Assembly (NCBI GenBank): GCA_000827265.1
Contig: KN834790.1
Location: 229,513 to 293,512 of the forward strand
Length of the DNA stretch: 64,000 nt
Origin: Collybiopsis luxurians FD-317 M1
Lineage: Eukaryota; Basidiomycota; Agaricomycetes; Agaricales; Omphalotaceae
Direction of reading: 5' to 3'
The notes below the pieces were generated by a model, which made no database searches, had not been told where the DNA came from, and worked only from the letters and a program-made list of their open reading frames with translations. The translations under genes and the position numbers were made by a program. This document shows positions 32,356-43,467 of the stretch, piece after piece (position 1 is the stretch's first letter; each line of letters opens with the position of its first letter).

Positions 32356-33347
32356 GATAATGCATGCCTTGGCGAGTTGGACGACTTCATTCCGAATCAT
32401 TCCGAATTCGAATGGTATCGAACTTGGATCTTGTCCTGACATAGCATATATTGACTTTTTACTCGATTCCCATGTCTCGCGAATTGTTATTACAGTAGCA
32501 ATAGATCTGAAATTATACCAGACATGTTGCGAACACAGCATCGGAGTAGCCAGAATAAAGCAACTCTCTTCCAGAAACCTTCCCGCGTATAATTGCACCG
32601 GGTATTGCATGTTCTTCGAACCATCTCTGGCGTAAGTGTCAGAACTATGGCTCGAAGATGTAGCCCGAGGTTCTGAAGTGCCAAGAAACTACTTTCGTAT
32701 TTCTAATACCAGCTTTCAAGCTGGCAATAGAGGATGGCGTCTGATAGTCACAGATGTTTATGCTGTCCTTGTCTCCAGCTTGAGACTTATTTTTTCTTTC
32801 TCGAATACCACTAAAATGCAACGAAAGGATTTCACAAAATCCAGCACCAGCTAGAAGCGTTATGGAACCTGACGCTAATAAGAGTCAAATGAGCTCAGGA
32901 CCTCTCATTCTTTCCGCATTATCGTGCCAAAAATAGCATGAACCAACTTGAACATATCGCCTCTAGTGCCAGTGCTCAGCGCTCAGCGCTGCTCAGCCTT
33001 AAACCTTTTCCGGCACCCTCGTATCGGTAGCCCAGCGGCTTCAATGACTTCTTTTCTTCGCTTTTGAGCATTTGTCATTTTCCGGTATCTCCACCGCTTT
33101 TGAGCTCGCCATTTGGAGCACGCAAGATCATGATCGGTAGCCGCGTAGAAACGGCGACGGCTGTTGCCCCCCGGCCTGTGCATGCGCTCCACCGCGCTCC
33201 AGAATACGTACATAAAATGGATAGTCCAGAACTCCTGCCTTACTTTCTTGCTCTCACTAACAAGTGAACCACCTAACTATTATTCTAGGAACTCCTTTAT
33301 CTCTCTTTCGTTTTCTCAAACCTTTTTTTCCTAATTTTAACACCGCA
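32356..33347. other. Intergenic and promoter of paralog 3
   Basis: The first 180 bases match the 3' flank of paralog 2. From about 32965 the sequence matches the upstream region of paralog 2, including the AGCGCT palindromes and GAAACGGCGAYGGCTG. A TATA-like CATAAAAT is at 33211-33218. Confidence 0.5.
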
Positions 33348-33939
33348 ATGAAATTTACCACCGGTTCAGCTTCCGTTCTCGCCAGCATCCTCCTCTTGAG
33401 TCCTGTCCTCGCCCAGGAATCTTCGCAGTCTATTGACACTGCTGCTGCGGAATCTTCGGGACTGGCCGCTGCTTCCAGCGTTTTGTCCGCTGACGCGGGC
33501 TCGGTTACAGTGATTGCTGGGTGAGTGCGAGTCCTTTCGCTAGAATCCGATCAAATAATTGACTCGCCTTCCCTCTGACCCTACCTTTTCTAGCCAAACA
33601 ATCACCATTCCCTCCGGCGTATCCATCCCCAACATCCCTACTGGAATTCTCTCCGACACCTCTCTCGTTGCATCCCTAGCATCAGAATTGACCGCAACTC
33701 TTACGGGATCTCTCGCATCCGAGGCGTCTTCCATCCTCAACTCAATCACCGGAGGCGGATCTTCTGCCTCGAGCGGAGCTGCGAATGCTTCTGGAACCTC
33801 GACCGCTTCAAGTGGCAGTAGCTCTGGATCTTCGAGCGGCTCCTCTTCTGGTAACGGAGCGATGAGTTTGGAGGGCGGAGCTATGGGTTTGATGGTTTCG
33901 GCTGGTGCCGCTTTGATTGCGGGTATGTGGATGCTGTGA
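33348..33939 (+). CDS. Ser-rich secreted, probably GPI-anchored protein, paralog 3
   Basis: Exons 33348-33520 and 33594-33939 (donor GTGAGTG, 73-base intron) give 172 residues. Signal peptide MKFTTGSASVLASILLLSP, cut after about VLA. Exon 1 is 72 bases longer than in paralogs 1 and 2 because of an Ala/Ser-rich insert before VTVIAG. After QTITIPSGVSIPNIPTG the PSVSIP repeats are absent, replaced by a Ser/Ala/Gly-rich region with several SSGSSSG units. The tail is SLEGGAMGLMVSAGAALIAG followed by MWML, typical of a GPI signal. The difference from paralog 2 shows that the minisatellite expanded or collapsed after duplication. Confidence 0.75.
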
Positions 33940-34209
33940 ATGATATCCCACTGAGCGGCTGGTGTTGACGTGAGGTGGTACCTGGAGCTGGACTTTCTCT
34001 CGTGGATTTCGATTTCGGATGCAAGGTTTTAGCTCTACTTCTATCACACTCCCTGGACGATGATATCCTAATACATACACACGGACCTGATACTCGATTC
34101 GCATCATGCAGACAGTGTAGTAGAACAGAATTATTTATTCAGATCTCGCCTTTCGTAATTAACAGTTAAAAGACGTGAGTCAGATATCTAACTGCAGGCG
34201 ACCAGGAAA

Positions 34210-34301
34210 GGCGAGATGGCCGAGCGGTCTAAGGCGCTAGAATCAGGTTTACTTGATATATCTAGTCATTCGTGGCGTGGGTTCGAATCCCACTCTCGTC
34301 A
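34210..34301 (+). tRNA. trnL-CAG: tRNA-Leu(CAG) with intron
   Basis: Acceptor GGCGAGA pairs with TCTCGTC, with A73 as discriminator as expected for leucine. D arm, anticodon stem CTAGA/TCTAG, long variable arm (TCATTCGTGGC) and T arm GTGGGTTCGAATCCCAC are all present. The anticodon is CAG. A 12-base intron TTTACTTGATAT follows G37, and its CTTGAT can pair with the anticodon region as in other tRNA-Leu precursors. A TTTTT run about 20 bases downstream can serve as the Pol III terminator. Confidence 0.93.
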
Positions 34302-34680
34302 ATGATAGTAACTACTAATAAGCTTTTTCCTCATTCTGCTAAGGCTTCTCTGGGCTTGGGGGTTGTGATTGCGTTCAGAGCTTTTTTGTCGAAGAGGAAT
34401 GTCGTAAACGGTGTTCAGAGTTTCGAATTCCCTTCAGACGAGTACTTCAAAGTAGTAGTACAAATCAGGCCTTTCTCACCCATTTTATATCACGAATTCC
34501 GGATTCGTGTTTAAACATACAGGATTCAACTATAACAGTAGGATAGTACTAGTAACAAGAATACTACTGTAGGTCATTTATCTGATTAGTCTGTGCACAC
34601 TATACTCTCAAAACAGAACCGAAAATCGTACAATACATAATATACCGTCACAACACCACGGTAAATTTTTCGGGAGGCCC
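34302..34680. other. Spacer between tRNA and SNF2 gene
   Basis: Contains the Pol III T-run near 34322-34327. Otherwise no feature is seen. Confidence 0.5.
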
Positions 34681-37600
34681 TCACTCTTCGTCATCATCGT
34701 CATCATGGTCGTCCCCTTGAGGAACTCGATTGTTGTTATTACCGTGATGGTTCTTCGTCATACCGAATAACTACAAATACACCGACACCCGTGAACCCGA
34801 GGAAAGAGTAAAGAAAAAGGTCGAAAAACTCACAAATTTGATGTCCTTCATGCTGAGCTTATTCAACTTGGTACCTGAACCTTCCCCGAGAGCAGCTTCT
34901 GCAAGACCTGAAAAACAGCGGATAAAAACGACTTAGCGCTCAGATATACCGAACACGAGCGGGAATGTACGAACCAACTTTGACATCCTGCAACTGCAAC
35001 AACCGCTCCTCAATCGTATCCCTGACTACCAGCCGCTTGACATACACAGGTTTCTCCTGTCCGAGACGGTGGGCACGGTCATAAGCTTGGGACTCAGTGG
35101 CATAATTCCAGGAGAGATCCATACTAAAAAGAAGCAAAACAGGTCAATATCCCACTTCTAACGTATGCCAGAATGACTAACTTGACGATCCGATTGGCAG
35201 CAACCAAGTTCAATCTGCAAAAAAAAAAAAAAAAAAAAACCACCGTTACAACGTTCGTATACACGACTCGCAATGAAGATGAGATTCTCACCCGACACCA
35301 CCCGACTTTATACTAATGAGAATGACTTTTGGTCCATCAGGCTTCTTGAACTGAGAAAGGGTGCGCTCTCTTGAATTGCGGTCCATTTTCCCGTCAAATC
35401 GAAGATTACGAATCCCGTAGCGAGAGAAAGCGACTTCGATCAGGTCAAGCATAGATGTCCCTGCATCGAGAGGGAAGATAACGAGGTAAAGTTTCCGTAT
35501 GATCGAGGAGAATTACGCACATTGAGAATAACAAATCGTCTTATCGCCCAGTGCTTCCCACTTCTTGATATATTCGACCAATTGCAGCATCTTGACGCTT
35601 GGTTCCATATCGTCATCTCCCTTGGACCACGTCGCGACAAGGGCTTTCGAAAGGCCGCCGTTTTCCGATGATCCTTCATCCCGTTCATCATTGCTTTTAC
35701 CCTTGCTTTTCTTTGACAGGGGTGACTTGCGCTTATTCTTAGAGGACTGGCTGGGCTTTCTAGGACTGGAAAAGATCGGCATGGAGATGTCGTCCATAGT
35801 AAGATCTATAATGTCGTCGTCCTAGGTTTGAATCGAAAACTCAAGTCAGTCGTTACTTTGGAATACGAAAATTATCACTCACAAAGTTCTCGGTCTTCTC
35901 TATCTTCTGCTTCTTCGACGGTCTCATAATCTCCGCCAGATCAGGCAAATCATCATCCGAGTCGTCTAATCCCTTCGCTTCAAAAACTTTCTCTGACATC
36001 GGACCGTCAGAGTCACCCTCGTCCTCCGATGAACCGTAGGTAGCTGCCTTCTTCTTCTTGAAGCCCGGGAGCTTTTGGGACGAATACGAGCTCCGACCTC
36101 GACGACGTCGACGTTCGGATTCAGCATATTTGTTGATCTCCTCGTCAGTGGGTTCGAAAGCGGCGGCCTTAAATATCTTCTCAGGGCCCATGTCGAGCAT
36201 AGTATTGCATGTGGGACCTGTTGCACATCACTCAGGGAAGATGTAGGACAGAGGAGGATGGACGCCCACATTTTCGGTAGCCCTTGGCATTTGCGTCTTC
36301 GAAACGCTTCTCCTCTTCAAGATTTTCCTTCTCAGTCCCCTCGCCACTGAGCATATCGGTAAAAACACGGGCCTACATGAGTCTATGAAGAAAACACGCA
36401 CAAAATACCATTGTGTTGCATCGGAGAATTTCTGAGGTCGAGGATGCACTCTGCCAATCTCGTTTAATATGCGAATAAAACTAGAGTGGAAGCATTTTAC
36501 CAAAGCAAACTTGATGTCCACACATAAGGATTCTTCCGTTCTCAGGCGTGAACACTAGCAGATGTTAGCGAGGTACAGTATGACTGAGAGACAGGTCCCA
36601 TACTTTCGTTACACACAGGACAGGAAGCAGTGTCTGCAGCTTCGTCGTCGTAGTCCAAAATCTCGTTCGATCGAGCACGTATAAGAAATCTTCGAATGAA
36701 CTGAGTATACTTTCGTCCAATTATATATACGTTGCGCAACACACTCTCTTAATATCTGACAAGGTCTGAATAAGTATTAAAGCAAAAGGAAACGGAAGAC
36801 ATCGACCCTACCCCTTCAACCCAATGTCTGCCTTTGGCTTTGACGGCTCGGTCTCTTTCTTTTTCCACGTCGCCTCCCATTAAAGCGGTAGGGTCGTCGT
36901 ACTTATCCGTCTGAGACAGAATGAGATAAGGGTGACAGCAGAGTTGACGAAGACGCAGAATCATGACCTTTGCGGTCGAAAGAAGCAAAAGAGAGGAGGA
37001 AGCAAATGTCAGTAATCCGAGAAGCCGAAGAAAGTAATTAACGTTTACAAGAACGAAGGAATGACTAGAGGCAAATTATAAGTTGAAGGTATCAACTTTA
37101 GAAAGAGCAATGCTTACTTCTTTACTAGAGTTCTTTCTCTGATGAACTTGTTCAGGCGCATCTTTGACTGTCTCTCGAACGACTCGTAACACTGATGTGG
37201 AGTGAGCAGAATGTCAGGGCTCAGTTTGCTGAACTCAAAAGACGTACCTCTCTTTCATCGAGAGAAAAATCCAGCTTGATCAGTTCTATATGCTTCGGTT
37301 TAAGTTTGAGGATTGGTTCGCCCTCCAGCTTAGAATCTTTAGTCCGTCGCAGGAGCAGAGGCGCCAATATTGTCTGGGCTCGCTGACCTGAGACCGGAGT
37401 CAGGTAAGTCCCAACAGTTGAATTCGAATTCATACCAGCAACAGGTGGGTCCTCCACTTGCATTTTGGCCTACATATGCTGACTGAGAGAGGGAAAAAAT
37501 CGCGAAAGCAATGACCAGCTTACAACATATCCATTGAAATCGTTCCAGTCATTCCAGGGTCTGAAGTGACCGAATCGCAATAAACCGTAGATGTCGGCTC

Positions 37601-39278
37601 TGAAGAAAATGTTGGCGCAGGTCAATTAAAAAGCAACACGAGTCCGAGGAGAGGACATGCAGAGTATTTGTGACAGGTGTTCCTGTCAACATCCACCGAT
37701 ACGTTGCTTGAACATGCGCTAAGCTTATGCTCGAGCGAGTCGCACTATGGATAAGATTAGAGGGTTGAAGCAGACTTCACTTTATCATAAAAGCTCACCG
37801 GTTACGAATAAATTGTGCTTCATCGGCTACGGCACGAAAAAATCTGGTTCGGGCAAGAATACCTCTAAACGCATTAAAATAATGAGATGCACCAAATAAA
37901 ACGAGCCCCAAGAAAACGTACCCGTTCTTGGAGAGCCAGTCGGCTTCTTCTTCGGTCGGAAGATCCTTCGGTATGTCGAAATCTCCATTCAGAGTTTGAT
38001 ACGTAGTAATGATGACCTGTGCGGAGAGATGAGCATTGGCGCAGTCCACAATATAGACTTTTGAATCATACATCGTATTGTCTGATCTCTGAACGCTTCT
38101 GCTTGACAATATTTAGATCAACAGACACTACATAATACGACACCAGAATCAAACCTTCAGCTTGTCTTTTCCATGGTGGACATGGACACTCATGATGCCG
38201 TTCGTCTTCGACTCTATTTCTTCTTTCCACTGAAGTCGATCAGATACTTGCCAAATGTAAAGCTTCGAAGATATACCTGTTGCATCAGAGCGGCTGGAAC
38301 AATAATCAAAGTAGTCTTTCCTGAATCGTCGTCTTCCACTGACGGCTGGTTCATTGCCATGGTGGCTATCATTTGAACGGTCTTTCCTAAACCCATGTCG
38401 TCGCTACATGAGAAGGTATGAATAAGAATCTTCAAGTGATAAGGTAAACGAGACGCACGCTAAAATGCCACCCTTATCTTTACTGTGCTCTTTTTCAAGC
38501 ATCCTAAGAATAAGAGCTTAACATCGGATTAAGATAAGGATGAAAGTCGTACCAACTGACACCAATTAGTTGATGAGGAAGCAGTCGTACATTCATACCA
38601 GGTAAAACGTCATTGGCACTAAGAAGAAACATTAGCATAAGCATTAGGAAGGGAAGGAAATGGGACGTACTCTTCAAGTTCCAACTTTTCTACGGCGGAT
38701 TTGACCGTGATCCCGTGACTGACATTGTTTATCGTCTGAGTAACAAATTCTGCCATCCTGATGAAAGATTTGAGAAGCGAGTAAGGAACCTGAACGACAG
38801 AGGACTACCGTAGATGTTGGTCAGCGCCTCCTGAATAAGAACGTAAGGGCAGTTTCTGCCAGCAAGATGTATGAATACTTACCTATATCAATGGCTCTGA
38901 TAGGCGCATCCTCGTTGTAATTGAGCGCGAATCCACCGCCTCCTGCTACTACTCTTCCTGATCCCTTTGGGGTACCAACCGGTAAATTGGGAGTCGGACC
39001 TAATATAAGCTGCGCATCCCCATCTAAGATTGCAGTTAGGCCAACTTGAGGCAATTGTCATGGAGCAAAAACCCGCCTGCTTGCATGGGACGCATCGTAT
39101 TCTGGCTTTTCTTCATTTGAGTCAGTCGAGCTTCCAACACCGCCTCTTTGTCTGGGGTCGAAGTTGGCATGAGATGTAATGAGGTCAAGGGGGTTCTAGG
39201 AGTGCTTGAAAGCCCTAGAAGCGACGACGATGGAGACATGGAGCTGTCCAGAGCATCGAGAAGACGCGATTTGTCCAT
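34681..39278 (-). CDS. ULS1: SNF2-family translocase with RING finger and SUMO-interaction-like motif
   Basis: A multi-exon gene on the minus strand; the ends are set by MDKSRLLDALDSSMSPSSS (39278) and a final acidic exon ending in a run of Asp (stop 34681). Order along the protein: Walker A DDMGLGKTVQ (about 38400); WKEEIE and VHHGKDK; VIITTYQTL (about 38010); motif II ADEAQFIRN (about 37810); YGLLRFGHFRPW (about 37580); LLRRTKDSKLEG (about 37350); QLCCHPYL (about 36950); a RING with CPVCNE and CGHQVC (36640-36500) closing at CPTC (about 36210); acidic and basic linkers; IIDLT, a canonical SIM, at about 35815; KTICYSQ; LISIKSGGVGL; and motif VI AHRLGQEKPVYVKRL (about 35080). The end LSMKDIKFLFG is typical of RAD16/ULS1. 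The SIM favours ULS1, a SUMO-targeted ubiquitin-ligase-like remodeller. Exon 1-2 joining near 39060 is uncertain, possibly a GC-AG intron. Confidence 0.85.
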
Positions 39279-41619
39279 TACTGGTACTCTCCAGGGCGCG
39301 CAGTAGAGGAAGAGTGACAATATTCGGAGGGAAAATGTCAATCGCAGTGTACAGAATACGGTGCGCGTATCTCTGGTGAAAGTCGAGGACGCTGTGGTCC
39401 TGGGGAAAGGTGTAGAGTCACGATATGTCATAGGCGCGTGACTCAAGGCGAGCGTGACACTCCCAATCAGTGTACAAACGGTGCCTTTTTCCAAACGGTT
39501 CTTTCGCTCGATTTTTGCTTTCGCTCTGTATTGTACCTACGAGGACGTGCTGACGTACTGTAGCTGGGTGTACTTTGAAGGCCTCTTTGATTGCTGTTTG
39601 TTCAGGTGTTTGAAGTTTGACCAATTTCGGCCTTTCAGTATTCACTACAGCTCTTTGTAGGCTTTAAGGTGCTAATGTGCGTATCTAGTGCGTATAAAAT
39701 TTTGTTCAAGTCTCTTTGGTTAATCCAGATTTTCCGAAACACGGTGATTCACTGGGGGTCCATCGTCTAACCGTCTCGTATCTCAAGAGCAAAGTTTCTT
39801 TTCCACCCGTTCTGCAGGGGCTTGTCACGCCAACACGTCCTGCTTAAGCAATCGTCAAGTCTACTGAGTCCAATGACTACAGTACCTCTCGGTTGCTGCC
39901 TAATGTCAAGCAACCCTGGCAAGCCGGCGGTACATAGTACGGATGGTCATGGGATCATGCTCACTGCCCAGCCACCAACACAATCCCCTACCGATGCCGT
40001 TTGAATTCTTAATCTTGATCGTTTATTAAGAATTTAGACTTTGAAAGGTTCGGGCCCTGAATGTAGTTACAAATTTGGAAATTTCGAGAGCTGCGAGGAG
40101 AGTGAGCGGGAGGTAGTTCCAACTGCGCCAGGTATAGTGTCCTTGGTATGAATTTAGACAGCAGAGGCAAGGGGAGTGGGAATTTCGTGAACGCTCGGTA
40201 CGATGAGCCGGATGCCAATTGATATTGTTAGTTTTTACCGTGCAGTGTACACGACGGCGATTCAATTCCTAGTTGTCTGGTCGTGTATGCTATCCGCCGT
40301 TTAGCAGCTATCACAAAAGTGGAGTATACCTTGTGGATATTCAACGGTGTTCAACGTGTTTTGTGAATATGTGAATCCTAGCCTAAGTTTCAACACGTAA
40401 AGATACGATAACGTTTTTGGAGCAACAAAACGCCGTGGTTCGTGTGTGTTTCAATTTTGCCGTCGTAGAAACCAAGCTACCTATTTATCACCGACTCCGT
40501 CGTCGCTCCAACGTACGGTAAATTCGACGTCGGCTCCTTGAGGTGCATTCTAAACTAGCCCGACTCCTCAATCAATAATTTTCCATCGATTACAGATCAA
40601 TTCTCTACCGGCTATGTTTCCTTGGGTAGTGTTTCCCTGACCTAAAAAAGGACGTTCGTCCTTCATGTTTAACCCCAAAACGTGCTCAAACCTTCGAAAT
40701 GCCTCGTCAAGAAACAAAACGGCAGATTTCAATTCAAATATTACTCTTCAAAGTCGCCATGCACCTCCCACCCCTCCCCAATCGGCTGCCGACTCCTCAG
40801 ATTCGGCTTTCACGGTGACTGTGAATGTGGAGGGTTGTGGAGCGCTGGCGAATCATCTGAAAATACACGGATTGCCAGTACCGGATTGCTCAACATTGAA
40901 GACGTGGAGCTACAACGAGAAGCTATCGGAATCAATCGGAGAGGGAGTAACAGGTGAAGGAAGCAATGAGTTTTTCTTCGTCCTTCGGCGGATGTTTGAA
41001 AGTGGAGTTACACGAGGAGATAATACCCAGACAACCGAGGAGTAAAATGAGGGAAGGTATTTTTTTCTTCCTGATTGACTTACTCCTCTACGATCGTTGT
41101 CTCGTTTACACCTGCCGTACGAACACCCGTTGCCGCCAATGTTGCACCTTTTTTCGCTTTCAAATCGATCAATTGAGCTGCGAGCTGTGTTGCATTCCTA
41201 GACCCTTTTAGTCCAATGAATTTGCGGCTTTTTTGTCTTGAAACTCGTCTCCAAGAGTTGCACTAAATCGAGATCGCATGAAAAAAGTCTTAGTCCTATC
41301 TTTAAAATTAACTCAACTCAGAGAGCTGCACTATCTCGAGATCGTATACTTAAACAGTGCAAGTCCTAGCTTGGAAGTGTGGAATTCAATTCAGTCTTGA
41401 AAGAAATACCATACGCTTGGAAGATTAAATGCTCTCTCTAAGTACATGAAGGAAGTATATAGTCTGTACATCTACGAGCATCAAGAATATGTTACAACGA
41501 AGTACGTGTTCAAGGTTGCCGGTAAGTCAACCAGATTACATGAGAGTCGAATAGGAGCTTGTTTCTAGTCGGGGGTATGCGTCTAGCAAGTCTAAGCGCT
41601 AATAGTTCCAAGGTCAAGT
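39279..41619. other. 2.3 kb spacer
   Basis: Divergent upstream region of the SNF2 gene, then a stretch with no clear gene. An open frame at 40665-41045 (126 codons, MFNPKTCSNLRNASSRNKTA) has normal composition but no recognisable domain and no supporting splice structure. I leave it as unassigned. Confidence 0.4.
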
Positions 41620-42774
41620 TTAGAAGCCACTCATGGCCTGAATGCCCCGAGCACCGTAGTCATCGATCTCAGTTCCAGGTTCTCTGGGTGTAGAGATTCC
41701 TTGAACTTTCTTGAAGAGATCAGTGGCACTTGGTACCCGAGAAAGGGCAGGAGTATGGAGGGGAGTGTCATCGGGTGTGGGCACGGTCTCTTTACGGTCC
41801 GCAGGCTGCGCAATGGCAAGAGTGATTGAGCCGTCGGGGTTTCGGGATGCTTTCACACTGGCGAAGGAAGATTGAGAAAATTTTCCGGTAACGGCAGAGC
41901 CGGCACTTACTATGAAAGGTTCGGAACGAGGAAATCGGGACTTTCTCGCTCCAGTGATGCCCGAGTGTGAGAGGTGCAGGTGGCAAGCACGAGGGCACCG
42001 CTAGCCTTTCCGCTCCGAATTCCTGTAGGAGCGTCCTCTACGACAATACCTGATCGGCGTGTGTGAGCAAGAACGAACTCTACAAAATGATAGACTTACA
42101 ATCAAGCGGCGAAACATTGTTCAACTTCGCGCCCAAGAGATAAGGGTCCGGAGCAGGCTTACCCTGCGTGACAGACTCTGCGGTTACAAAAACTTTGGGT
42201 ATACGCAGACCGGCTGCGGGAAGGGCTTGAGATGCGTAAAAGTGTGTTGCTATCAAAAGCAAACAAGCAGTCAGGATAAATCCATGAAAATGGTTAATAT
42301 GAACGAAGTACTTACAAGACGTACACACAGACCATCCCTGGCTGTGATCGTTGTTGTTTGATCTCTCGATATCATCGAGTAGTTGAGAAGCACCAGGAAG
42401 GGCAATAATGCCTCCTCCGCTGCCTGCTTTGTCTTGTGCATTGCTAAGGATAGCGTTCTCGAACCGAACAACTTCTTTCTTGAGAAGTTCTTCGTCCGTG
42501 ATCTTGCACCACTTTCTAAGGGCGTCGATAGTTCTGTATCCGTGCGCGGATTTGAGAATGTGGTCGAGGTCGAGGAATTCATAACCTGTCTCCTTGAGCA
42601 GTTTCCAAGCGGCGGCTACGGCGGGTGATGAGTCGATAAGAGTACCGTCCATGTCGAAACTGAATGGATCATGTTAGAAATCGGCGAAGAGAAATACGCG
42701 AATAGAATTTACAGGACGGCTTTGACTGTGTGGTTAACAACGGTGGTGGGGACTTCAGTCGTAGGGGTAGACAT
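41620..42774 (-). CDS. GPP1: Glycerol-3-phosphate phosphatase (HAD family)
   Basis: Hydrolyses glycerol-3-phosphate to glycerol, the last step of osmolyte synthesis, in the cytosol. Five exons: 42713-42774, 42316-42659, 42249-42100, 42049-41911 and 41857-41620, all in phase, give 310 residues. HAD motif I is FDMDGTLIDS with nucleophile Asp23 and acid/base Asp25. Cap-domain blocks are HGYRTIDALRKW and GGIIALPGASQLL. VCTSSTHFYASQAL is motif II, KVFVTAESVTQGKPAPDPYL is motif III, and CIVVEDAPTGIRSGKASGA is motif IV, exactly as in yeast GPP1/GPP2. Those are about 250 residues; this one has a C-terminal Pro/Thr-rich extension of about 55 residues after SYVKASRNPDG. It is divergently paired with GPD1, 693 bases apart. 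A TATA-like element lies near 42860-42872 on this strand. Confidence 0.93.
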
Positions 42775-43467
42775 TGTGAACAGAGTAGAGTACGATGAAA
42801 GTTGGAAGTTTCTGAGTAGTTATGGGGGATGTGGGGAATATGATTTCGTCGATAAATTTGCGCAATTATTTAAGTCATCGTGAGTCTGGTATCTGTTTGA
42901 CACCCTGAAAAAAAATTTTCATCCAAGTGGATACGGGCGGAGGCAAGATATGACGAAACGGCACAACTTTCTAGAAAGAGCGGTGTACCGACAATAAGCG
43001 ACGCAAACCAGGGCTCCAAAGGCCCCAACGCTCTAGAAAAGGAGTCGTAAAAAAGAACGAAGTCGTCCGAATGGGGGTCGGGAAATAGGCGCTTCCATAC
43101 ACAACCCTTTCAAAACGAGCAACACAAGTTGGATCGCCGTTGACTTTTGAATTGAACTTGACCAACAATCATTTTCTTTCTCGAGGTAGTAGTGTAAGCT
43201 GTTAGGTTTTTTTTTTTCTTTTTGTTTCTTTTTTTTTTTTCGAAAGGTTCGAGGTTCAAAGTTACCGTGCCGTGCGGCGGAAAATTAAAACTCCCTAAGC
43301 GATTAGATCTGAGATCTCCGAAGTGCCACTGATTTGCGGTGATGTAATCACCAGTTGCATGGTTCTTGATAAATTTTTATCCCCTCAAAGGGTGCCTGTT
43401 CGTATTTAAGCCTGTTGACTGATTCACCTTTACTCTATCTTCTTCCTACTCATCTTTCACGACCATC
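42775..43467. promoter_or_regulatory. Shared divergent promoter region of GPP1 and GPD1
   Basis: 693 bases between the two start codons. On the plus side there is a TATA-like TATTTAAG at 43403-43410 and a CCCCT (stress-element-like) at 43381-43385, with long T-rich tracts at about 43205-43240. On the minus side a TATTTAAG-like sequence lies near 42863. STRE sites act in yeast osmostress; their use in this fungus is inference. A minus-strand open stretch at 42971-43168 has no recognisable content. Confidence 0.6.

Noticed and set aside
35219..35240. Poly-A run of about 21 as a retrotransposon tail
   Set aside because: On the gene strand it is a poly-T tract inside an intron next to the acceptor of the SNF2 gene, so it is a polypyrimidine tract; no retroelement sequence is beside it.
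40665..41045. 126-codon ORF as a gene
   Set aside because: No domain, no splice support and no recognised relatives; kept only as a note in the intergenic entry.
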